A DNA stretch of 11,533 bases from Brevibacillus sp. (GTDB lineage: Bacteria; Bacillota; Bacilli; Brevibacillales; Brevibacillaceae), in the NCBI GenBank assembly GCA_029240815.1, contig JARDZO010000181.1, positions 1 through 11,533 of the forward strand, read 5' to 3'. The number at the start of each line of letters is the position of its first letter. Position 1 is the first letter of the stretch. The position numbers and the translations under genes were made by a program. Below the pieces are notes generated by a model that searched no databases, was not told the origin of the DNA, and saw nothing but the letters and a program-made list of their open reading frames with translations. Below, piece after piece: positions 1 through 7,045 of the stretch.

Positions 1-565
1 GCTGCTCGGCACGGATGAGGTCCAGTTCGGTCGCTCGTGCCAGACGAATGGCGTTTACCGTAGATGTCAGAATGAACAGCACCAAAAAGAATCCACTTGT
101 CAGGAGCAAAGCGGGTACATAGAAGGGCTGGTATCCCTCTGCCGCGATATCCAGCTGGCTCATCAGCATCCTGCCGATTCCGCTGGCGAGTCCGATCCCT
201 ACGATATTTCCGATGACGACGGATAGGATTCCCATAGACAATGTTTCTAGAAAGAGGATCTGACTGATCTTTCCTCTCTTCGCGCCTAGGACTCTGTACA
301 TCCCCAGTTCTTTACGCCTGAGCGAAAGCAGGAATGAGTTGGCGTAAAAAATATAGAAGATCGTAATAAACGCCAGAAGAAATGCGCCTACATTAAAAAC
401 CAACTGAATGGAACTGATCAGGGAATTCTCCCGGGTATACTCGCTATTGAGCGCGAGTGTCTGAAACATGTAGAAAATTGAAATGGAAATGACCAGCCCC
501 ACGAGCAGGATCAGATAGTCCTTCATCATTTTTCGCATGCTCGATAACGATAGCTTCAGTAACAT
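1..565 (-). CDS. FtsX-like ABC transporter permease, Bce/Vra type (partial, N-terminal 188 residues)
   Basis: This is the membrane subunit of an ABC transporter of the kind that protects Bacilli against cell-wall-active peptides (BceB/VraG/YxdM group). The frame stays open from an ATG at 565 to the window edge, giving residues 1-188, so the C-terminal part, including any large extracellular loop, is missing. Four hydrophobic segments lie at about 17-37, 55-79, 106-130 and 150-172. Between the second and third is the cytoplasmic stretch RRKELGMYRVLGAKRG (83-98), typical of FtsX/BceB permeases and normally the coupling contact with the ATPase, followed by LFLETLSMG. A strong AGGAGGGG ribosome binding site sits just ahead of the ATG and overlaps the end of the ATPase gene, so the two are almost certainly cotranscribed and translationally linked. 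The family call is firm; the substrate is not visible. Confidence 0.88.
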   Translation of the reverse strand, partial: MLLKLSLSSMRKMMKDYLILLVGLVISISIFYMFQTLALNSEYTRENSLISSIQLVFNVGAFLLAFITIFYIFYANSFLLSLRRKELGMYRVLGAKRGKISQILFLETLSMGILSVVIGNIVGIGLASGIGRMLMSQLDIAAEGYQPFYVPALLLTSGFFLVLFILTSTVNAIRLARATELDLIRAEQ

Positions 566-577
566 TCTTATCCCCTC

Positions 578-1345
578 CTAGTGCAGATCATGTGATGCAC
601 CAAGCTCGGCGAGTACATCCAGAATTTGTTTGAAAAAGGATTGACGGTCTTCAGTGCGCTGAATTTCTTTGTACAGGCTTCCGTCCTGAATGAACAAGAT
701 GCGCTTGCAATAACTTGCGCTGAAGGCGTCATGCGTGACCATCAAGATCGAGACCTTTTGGTTTTCATTCAAATCGCTCATGGTTTCCAGCAGACTCTTC
801 GCATTTTTCGAATCCAATGCACCAGTCGGCTCGTCGGCTAACAAAATAGCTGGCTCATGGACCAGAGCTCGTGCCGCTGCCGCTCTTTGCTTCTGTCCGC
901 CGGAGACTTGTACCGGGTATTTTGGCAGCAATTCCGCTATCCCTACCGTTTCAGCCACCTTTTTTACTTTTTTGCCGATTTCTTGCGAAGACACCCCTTG
1001 TAGCGACAGAGGAAGCGCGATGTTTTCATACAACGACAGGTTCTCCAGCAAGTTGAAGTCCTGAAAGATAAATCCGAGTCGTTGTGAACGAAAGTCAGCC
1101 AACTGATTCTGATTCATTTTGGTAATATCCGTCCCGGCGATCTCGATCAACCCTTCGCTAGGCCGATCGAGTGTCGAAATGACGTTTAAAAGCGTTGTCT
1201 TACCCGATCCGGAAGGGCCCATAATTCCGACGAATTCTCCCTCCTGTATGTTCAACGAAACGCCTTTTAACGCATGGGATTGGCTCTCTCCCTTTGTCCC
1301 GTATATTTTTTGTACCTTTTTGACTTCTAGGACAGATGTTTTCAT
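578..1345 (-). CDS. ABC transporter ATP-binding protein, Bce/Vra type
   Basis: This is the nucleotide-binding subunit for the adjacent FtsX-like permease, 255 residues from the ATG at 1345. Visible motifs in that numbering are Walker A GPSGSGKTT (about 43-51), the Q-loop FIFQDFNLL (about 92-100), the signature VSGGQKQR (about 147-154), Walker B ILLADEPTGALDS (about 167-179) and the switch histidine in MVTHD (about 205). The sequence pattern and length match the MacB/LolD/BceA class used with FtsX-type permeases, which usually act in peptide-antibiotic sensing and resistance or lipoprotein/envelope tasks. A TTG at 1375 would extend the frame by 10 residues, but the ATG at 1345 is preferred: it follows GAAGGGGGAA at good spacing and begins at the conserved N-terminus of the family. 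Only 12 bp separate its stop from the permease start. No BceRS-like two-component genes are in the window. Confidence 0.93.
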   Translation of the reverse strand: MKTSVLEVKKVQKIYGTKGESQSHALKGVSLNIQEGEFVGIMGPSGSGKTTLLNVISTLDRPSEGLIEIAGTDITKMNQNQLADFRSQRLGFIFQDFNLLENLSLYENIALPLSLQGVSSQEIGKKVKKVAETVGIAELLPKYPVQVSGGQKQRAAAARALVHEPAILLADEPTGALDSKNAKSLLETMSDLNENQKVSILMVTHDAFSASYCKRILFIQDGSLYKEIQRTEDRQSFFKQILDVLAELGASHDLH

Positions 1346-1455
1346 GTCGTGTTCCCCCTTCTCCCGATTCAGCAAGTAGCGCTCTTGCTTTTTTCAACGT
1401 TTCTAACTGTACCGATTTTCCAGCGGCGGAGCCATTGATCTACCTAACAATTAGC

Positions 1456-1469
1456 TTACTCTTTTGTAA
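1456..1469 (-). promoter_or_regulatory. candidate BceR-like response regulator operator
   Basis: On the minus strand the site reads TTACA-AAAG-AGTAA. The published BceR-type consensus is TNACA-N4-TGTAA, so this matches nine of ten informative places, with one mismatch in the second half. It lies about 110 bp upstream of the ATPase start, in the right orientation for the exporter operon. A TACAGT -10-like hexamer lies downstream of it, but I see no good -35, which is common at promoters that need an activator. Match and position are seen in the sequence; binding is inferred. Confidence 0.45.
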
Positions 1470-1489
1470 GAAAACCTCTTATCGAGGCC
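1467..1489. repeat. 23-bp direct repeat, copy 1
   Basis: A 23-bp sequence beginning TAAGAAAACC and ending TATCGAGGCC occurs here and again, identically, at 1577-1599. The repeat contains the short dyad CCTC-TTATC-GAGG. Read on the minus strand, that dyad is followed by TTTTCTTA and so looks like a weak four-pair terminator hairpin. This copy overlaps the TGTAA half of the candidate BceR-like site. Whether it is an operator, an attenuator or a dispersed intergenic repeat cannot be told from one locus. Confidence 0.85.
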
Positions 1490-1545
1490 ACCTCAAGGAC
1501 GAGCGACCGCGTTGTAGCGGAAAGTTTCCATGCGCTCCAGAATAC

Positions 1546-1562
1546 ATAAGCGATACGCTTAT
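1546..1562. promoter_or_regulatory. 17-bp perfect dyad ATAAGCG-ATA-CGCTTAT
   Basis: A perfect inverted repeat with seven-base arms and a three-base spacer lies between the two copies of the 23-bp repeat, in the non-coding gap upstream of the ABC exporter operon. Its size and symmetry suit an operator for a dimeric regulator. No run of T follows on either strand, so it is not a terminator. The cognate regulator is not identifiable. Confidence 0.45.
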
Positions 1563-1576
1563 ACATTCTTACACGT

Positions 1577-1599
1577 TAAGAAAACCTCTTATCGAGGCC
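1577..1599. repeat. 23-bp direct repeat, copy 2
   Basis: This is identical over 23 bp to 1467-1489 and starts 110 bp after it in the same orientation. The flanks are not conserved beyond this core, except that both copies are preceded by a CTTA-n-TAAG dyad. It sits just before the terminator of the secreted-protein gene (1608-1634). Confidence 0.85.
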
Positions 1600-1607
1600 T
1601 GCTCATG

Positions 1608-1634
1608 AAAAAAAGACATGGAATCGCTCCATGC
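1608..1634 (-). terminator. rho-independent terminator of the secreted-protein gene
   Basis: On the minus strand the hairpin CATGGA-gcgat-TCCATG is followed by a run of seven T, 18 bp after the stop of the gene at 1652-2308. The position and T-tract make this a clear terminator, separating that gene from the ABC operon downstream. Confidence 0.8.
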
Positions 1635-1651
1635 CCCTACCTTGTTGCCTA

Positions 1652-2308
1652 TTAGGAAAATTGATTGGGAAATTGCTTGATGATCCCTTCCGAAAGCGTG
1701 TCTGCCACGACTAAACTATTCTCTTCCCCCTGATCAAAAGCGAGTATGTCTGCATTTCCATCCTTGTTCAGCCTGGCTTCCACCACATCTGTGACCTGCT
1801 GCAGCTGCGTATGGAGCAAATCCCTCAGTTCGTTCAAGGTCCAGTTCATATTGAGGCGACTGAGGAGATTGGCAATGCCATCTGCATTTTGGTACCAATC
1901 GGTGTAGAACGTTTTTAAATCTAGCTGCTGCTGGTTTTTGGCTGCCTCCACGATCTTTTCTGCGATGGAAATATGTTGCTTTAACAGCTCTGTCAGCTGA
2001 TTGCCGACCGCCTCTCCGTAATACGGTTTAAAGGCATTTCCGATGTCTTCCTGATTTTTCAATAGCTTGGCCAGCACCTGACTTTGATCCTCCAGCCCTG
2101 CTGTGGCACTGACGACGTAGTTTCGAGTCCAGAGCGTTTGATCCGTCCAGAGCTTTCTCATCTCTTCTCGTAGCTTTACGGCTGCCGAGCTTATCCCTTC
2201 TGTTTGCTCGACATTCTCCGCTACCTCTTGTCCTTTCGTAGCGATTGCAGGAAGGAACAGAGCCGCACTAAGCAAGATCGTTATGATCCTGTGAAGCTTT
2301 CTTTTCAT
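1652..2308 (-). CDS. secreted alpha-helical protein of unknown function
   Basis: This protein has 218 residues and starts at an ATG at 2308, eight bases after a strong GGAGGAGA ribosome binding site. The N-terminus is a classical signal peptide: basic MKRKLHR, a hydrophobic core at about 8-22, and a likely cleavage after AIA (about 23). The mature part has no cysteine, so it is not a lipoprotein. It is rich in amphipathic helix, with aromatic anchors LWTDQTLWTRNYV (about 53-65), PYYGEAVGNQL, WYQNADGIANLLS and a C-terminal IIKQFPNQF. From memory this pattern matches a widespread uncharacterised family, some members of which are mis-annotated as acetylglutamate kinase; it has no kinase motif. 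It is divergent from glutamate dehydrogenase and has its own terminator, so it is probably a single-gene unit. Function unknown. Confidence 0.88.
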   Translation of the reverse strand: MKRKLHRIITILLSAALFLPAIATKGQEVAENVEQTEGISSAAVKLREEMRKLWTDQTLWTRNYVVSATAGLEDQSQVLAKLLKNQEDIGNAFKPYYGEAVGNQLTELLKQHISIAEKIVEAAKNQQQLDLKTFYTDWYQNADGIANLLSRLNMNWTLNELRDLLHTQLQQVTDVVEARLNKDGNADILAFDQGEENSLVVADTLSEGIIKQFPNQFS

Positions 2309-2451
2309 GGTAGATCTCCTCCATCACACATGTTTCCGGAATGGCCCCACCTTATTTTCGACAAACACAGATATTCCATCCCCTTTTTTCCCTCCAGGAA
2401 AAAAGACACCTCACGCGAAGCAACCCATCTCAATTCGGCATCAATTTTAAC

Positions 2452-2462
2452 CAATATTCATA

Positions 2463-2465
<3 letters not shown>
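2452..2465. promoter_or_regulatory. dyad CAATAT-TC-ATATTG near the gdhA promoter
   Basis: A perfect inverted repeat with six-base arms and a two-base spacer touches the -35 region of the glutamate dehydrogenase promoter. A second dyad, ATTGA-TTT-TCAAT, follows at 2471-2483 inside the promoter spacer, about 18.5 bp centre to centre. Paired spacing close to two helical turns suits an operator, but AT-rich promoter DNA often yields such dyads by chance. It does not match the TnrA/GlnR box TGTNA-N7-TNACA. Confidence 0.3.
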
Positions 2466-3960
<1,495 letters not shown>

Positions 3961-3982
3961 TCACGATCACCCATTTCGAGAG

Positions 3983-4020
3983 AACAGGGACAGCTACAAA
4001 TCAGCTGTCCTTGTTTCTTT
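3983..4020 (+). terminator. rho-independent terminator of gdhA
   Basis: GGACAGCT-acaaatc-AGCTGTCC forms a perfect eight-pair stem, extendable outward to 3983-4015 with one wobble, followed by TTGTTTCTTTTT. It begins 23 bp after the gdhA stop. The minus-strand side lacks a T-run, so it acts for gdhA only. Confidence 0.9.
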
Positions 4021-4133
4021 TTCCAGCCCCGTTTCATCGCTCTCGCTGGCTTGTATGCTTTTCTCGATATGCATAAAATATTTTCTCAGTCGATCCTCGA
4101 TGATAACAGGATATAACCAATCAATCTCCCCAA
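3994..4133 (-). pseudogene. possible small ORF with a one-base frameshift
   Basis: Downstream of the YhgE-like gene and its terminator, the minus strand has a textbook AAGGAGG followed after eight bases by TTG (4133-4131). That frame stops after 15 codons. The neighbouring frame, joined through the run of four G at 4131-4128, stays open to a TAG at 3994 and reads GEIDWLYPVIIEDRLRKYF and then MHIEKSIQASESDE, with acidic/basic codon use that looks protein-like. One extra G in the run would make a single product of about 46 residues. It may be a frameshifted small gene, a sequencing error in a homopolymer, or chance. Its stop lies inside the gdhA terminator hairpin. I do not recognise the peptide. 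Apart from this and the two terminators, I see nothing else in 3961-4230. Confidence 0.3.
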
Positions 4134-4156
4134 GTCTGGCCCCTCCTTCTATTTGA

Positions 4157-4184
4157 TAAAAAACAGCCCTGTTTCCAAGGCTGT
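4157..4184 (-). terminator. rho-independent terminator of the YhgE/Pip-like gene
   Basis: On the minus strand ACAGCC-ttggaaacag-GGCTGT is followed by TTTTTTATC, about 47 bp after the stop of the gene at 4231-6906. The inner bases TTG and CAG extend the stem imperfectly. Confidence 0.8.
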
Positions 4185-4230
4185 CTTCGTCGTTTATTTC
4201 CTATATTTTACCATATCCATCAAGACTTCC

Positions 4231-6906
4231 TCACGCAATAATCTTCGTCTTCTTGGCATTTTCCGTCGACTTCTTGATCAGGCCACTGAGTGGGCGCTTC
4301 AGGACGAGCGCTACGAACAGGCTTAGTCCGATAAATCCCAGCAAGCAGAGAATATCTCGAATCACCGTCTCCCAGAGAATCCCTCCCACGCCTTCTCGCA
4401 AAAGGCTGATCGCATAGGTGAAGGGCATGAATGGGTTCAATGCCTGAAAGAAGGCTGGCGTCATGCTGATGGGAAACGTACCGCCTGAGCTCGAGAACTG
4501 AAACACCATAAAGATGATCGCGAGGCCCTTGCCTACGTTGCCGAATACAGACAGAAGTGTATACGTAATGGTGACAAATACGGCGCTGACGAGCATCGCA
4601 AAAAGGACAAAGGGAAATTTGTCAGCCACATAGGCACCGAGCAGGTAAATATCACCGAGCGTAATGAACAGAGCTTGAAACATGCCGATCGTCAAGAATA
4701 TGCCCAATCTTCCCAAGTACAACTGATATGGCTTGTAACGCCCATCCGGATTTTCGGCTTCTGCCTTCAACAAAGAAATCAGCAACGTCGCTCCCACCCA
4801 TAACGACAGGACGCCATAAAACGGAGACATCGCTGAGCCGTAATTAGGAATCGGGTATTTCCGATTCTCTTGAATCTGAACAGGGCTGGCCAAAAACTCG
4901 CTTTCCTTTTGAATATCTCCGCGCAACAGCTTGGCGAGGGCTGCGAATTGATTGTTCGCTTCAAATTCCCTCAGCTTGTCTGCGGCTTCTCGCACAGCGT
5001 GTTCGAGCTGGGGCAGATCGTTACGAACCAACCCAGCGACTTTATGAACACCCTCCTCTAGCTGAGGGAGCTGATTGCGGACGAAATCAGACAGCTTCAC
5101 GAGCTCTTTTTCCGCCGCAGGCAAGTCATTCGTGATGAAGGCTGCCGCTGCGTCCAGCTTTTTCCCGATCTCCGGAAGGCTATTCTTCAAGAGTGGCGCA
5201 GCGACGGTGATGGCTTTGTCAAAAGCATCGACCTTCACTTGGAGACCTTGCGCCAACTCATGTACCTTTGCCCGAATCTGAGGCATTTGATCCTGAATGC
5301 GGATCAGCTCAGCTTGACCAAATTCCAGACCCACCTTGGCATCCTGCAAGATGGCTGCAATATCCGGCAGTCTATCTTTTGCTGTCTGCAGATGGTCAGC
5401 AGCTGTTTGAGTCAATGTCTTCAGTGCATCGATGCCAGCAGCAACCCGCGGAACGATTTCACTGTCGTATCGCGAGAGAATCGAGCCCAATGCATCACTC
5501 GTTTCTTTCGCGCCCTGACGCAAGCTCTCGATTGTCTCTTTGAGCGGGGCTTTCCCATTTTCCAGCGCGATAGCAGCGATCCCCAACAGCTCAATCTGTC
5601 TGTTCATCTTGTCCTCGATCGCATGCAGGCGATCCACCTGTCCTTGCAACGGTTGACCCGGGATGTATGGATTGATGCGATCGAGCAGCGAGGACGTATG
5701 CTCCAGCACGCGCTCGACGGTCGTCAACCGTCCCTGAACGGCTTTGACCTCATCCGCTGTAGGCCAACGATCGGGATTGGTTTCCAGCAACCGCTCCGCC
5801 AGCAGGGCTACGGTATCTGCAGCTTGTTGCGCCAGCGCGAGATTCTGCTTTACCAACGGAGCGATCGTATCCAGTGCCCCATCGTTTGATGCCAAAAATT
5901 CGTTGAGCTGATCTGCAAAGACAGCTCCCTTTTCTGCGATCTCAGCAATGCGCGGCAATGCGTCCTGCGCCGCCGTCACGACCTCGATCGCCTTGTTCGT
6001 TTTGCTCAAGGCGAGATTGACTGTGTCCTCTACCTGATTGAAGTGCTGATCCAGCTCCTGGACGCGGTCTACCGCCTGGTGAATCTGTGGCAGCTTATCT
6101 TGAATAGTGAGGATCTGTAAGATTGTATCGTTGATTTTCGGCCAGTTTTGCTGGATTTTCAGCAAATACTCAGCTGCCTGGTTGATCTCAGGAATTTTCT
6201 CTTCCAATGCGGGAATGATCTGCGCTTTTTCATGAATTTCAGGCAGCTTCTTTTCGAGCTCCAATACCTTCTGCCCCGCTGCCGTGATCTGGGGAAGATT
6301 CCTTTCGAGGTCAAAAATGCCGGTTTCGATCTTCCGGATCGTCGGCAGCTGCGCTTCGATCTCGATGCCGATTTCCTTCAGCTTTGTGAGCAATGCTTCA
6401 CTCACTGCTCCGGTGAAATTTTCATTGATTTCCTTGGCGATCGCCGATACTCCCGACGACGTAATCTTGGGAGCGATCGCATTCACTTTTTCGTTTACTG
6501 TGTAGATAACGGCGGGACGATCCAGCTTCCCATCGACAATTCCAGTGATCTTCGAGGAAAAATCGGGCGGAATGAGAATGCTGGCGTAGTATACGCCTTT
6601 GTCCACACCTCTCTGGGCCTCTGCCTCATCGACGAAAGTCCACCCCAGCTTTTGATTGTGCTGCAGGCTGTCCCGCAGTTCGTCTCCAATATTGATGTGC
6701 TGTCCGGCAACCGTCGCTCCTTTATCCTGACTCGTGACTGCTACCTTGACGCCTTGGGTATTGGCATAAGGGTCCCAGACCGATTTGATATTGACCCAAT
6801 CGTACAAGCACGGGAGCAGAGCAATCGCCACAATGAGAAAAACACCTGTCGGCACCTTGAAAATGTTGAGCCAATCCGTTTTATAAATCTGCCAAATCGA
6901 ACGCAT
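4231..6906 (-). CDS. YhgE/Pip-domain membrane protein with a long repeat-containing extracytoplasmic region
   Basis: This protein has 891 residues and starts at an ATG at 6906 after AGGTGG. The N-terminus (1-60) has one membrane helix at about 18-38 followed by LYDWVNIKSVWDPY, the hallmark of the YhgE/Pip N-terminal domain. The C-terminus (about 690-870) has about six membrane helices and the ABC-2-like family pattern SSSGGTFPISMTP, then FFQALNPFMPFTYAISLLRE. Between them lies about 630 residues of extracytoplasmic, mostly helical coiled-coil sequence. Relatives include the lactococcal phage-infection protein Pip and B. subtilis YhgE; their physiological role is poorly defined, with membrane-spanning export or envelope functions proposed. 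The middle contains six exact 17-residue repeats (187-288), each starting with L/I/W-P, and a set of 18-residue repeats (541-648). It is flanked by terminators on both sides, so it is a single-gene unit with its own promoter. It resembles type VII secretion EsaA/YueB only in overall plan. Confidence 0.92.
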   Translation of the reverse strand: MRSIWQIYKTDWLNIFKVPTGVFLIVAIALLPCLYDWVNIKSVWDPYANTQGVKVAVTSQDKGATVAGQHINIGDELRDSLQHNQKLGWTFVDEAEAQRGVDKGVYYASILIPPDFSSKITGIVDGKLDRPAVIYTVNEKVNAIAPKITSSGVSAIAKEINENFTGAVSEALLTKLKEIGIEIEAQLPTIRKIETGIFDLERNLPQITAAGQKVLELEKKLPEIHEKAQIIPALEEKIPEINQAAEYLLKIQQNWPKINDTILQILTIQDKLPQIHQAVDRVQELDQHFNQVEDTVNLALSKTNKAIEVVTAAQDALPRIAEIAEKGAVFADQLNEFLASNDGALDTIAPLVKQNLALAQQAADTVALLAERLLETNPDRWPTADEVKAVQGRLTTVERVLEHTSSLLDRINPYIPGQPLQGQVDRLHAIEDKMNRQIELLGIAAIALENGKAPLKETIESLRQGAKETSDALGSILSRYDSEIVPRVAAGIDALKTLTQTAADHLQTAKDRLPDIAAILQDAKVGLEFGQAELIRIQDQMPQIRAKVHELAQGLQVKVDAFDKAITVAAPLLKNSLPEIGKKLDAAAAFITNDLPAAEKELVKLSDFVRNQLPQLEEGVHKVAGLVRNDLPQLEHAVREAADKLREFEANNQFAALAKLLRGDIQKESEFLASPVQIQENRKYPIPNYGSAMSPFYGVLSLWVGATLLISLLKAEAENPDGRYKPYQLYLGRLGIFLTIGMFQALFITLGDIYLLGAYVADKFPFVLFAMLVSAVFVTITYTLLSVFGNVGKGLAIIFMVFQFSSSGGTFPISMTPAFFQALNPFMPFTYAISLLREGVGGILWETVIRDILCLLGFIGLSLFVALVLKRPLSGLIKKSTENAKKTKIIA

Positions 6907-6932
6907 AGAGGTACCACCTAGTAGTAGAATGA

Positions 6933-6961
6933 GTAATCCTGATTCTTCGAATAGAGATTAC
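6933..6961. promoter_or_regulatory. 29-nt interrupted dyad upstream of the YhgE/Pip gene
   Basis: GTAATC-ctg-ATTC-ttc-GAAT-aga-GATTAC is symmetrical over 29 nt: six-base outer arms, three-base gaps, four-base inner arms and a three-base centre. It ends 27 bp before the start codon. A weak minus-strand -10 (TAATCT, 6955-6960) with TTCTCG 17 bp upstream overlaps its edge, and a better -10-like TATACT lies at 6994-6999 without a clear -35. Size and placement suit a TetR-type operator, known for some YhgE/Pip neighbours, or an mRNA hairpin. No regulator gene of that type is in the window. Confidence 0.45.
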
Positions 6962-7001
6962 CATAAAAGGAAAGGAACGAGAACCTTATCCTAGTATACG
7001 C

Positions 7002-7030
7002 AAAAAAGCGGCCTGATTGGTCGAGGCCAC
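7002..7030 (-). terminator. rho-independent terminator of the SgrR-like gene
   Basis: On the minus strand GTGGCCT-cgaccaatc-AGGCCGC pairs over seven bases with one wobble, followed by six T, 15 bp after the stop of the gene at 7046-8923. The plus-strand side has TTTTCCGTTTT and could terminate stray transcription from the left. Confidence 0.85.
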
Positions 7031-7045
7031 TTTTCCGTTTTCGAA

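Noticed and set aside
1346..1375. TTG at 1375 as the start of the ABC ATPase
   Set aside because: It adds ten residues that do not fit the family and is not preceded by a ribosome binding site; the ATG at 1345 has one.
1467..1599. Two identical repeats considered as a minimal CRISPR array
   Set aside because: Only two copies of 23 bp separated by 87 nt, with no cas genes and no array periodicity.
5239..5889. Plus-strand open frame of 216 codons inside the YhgE/Pip gene
   Set aside because: Antisense shadow, with no family resemblance and no supporting promoter or ribosome site seen.
4231..6906. Type VII secretion component (EsaA/YueB)
   Set aside because: The overall plan is similar, but the N- and C-terminal motifs are those of YhgE/Pip, and no EssB, EssC, WXG100 or toxin genes are present.
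6148..6921. Long open frame (257 codons) on the plus strand opposite the YhgE/Pip gene
   Set aside because: It lies wholly antisense to a gene with clear family motifs; the frame is open because of biased codon use in the repeats, and the peptide has no recognisable domain.
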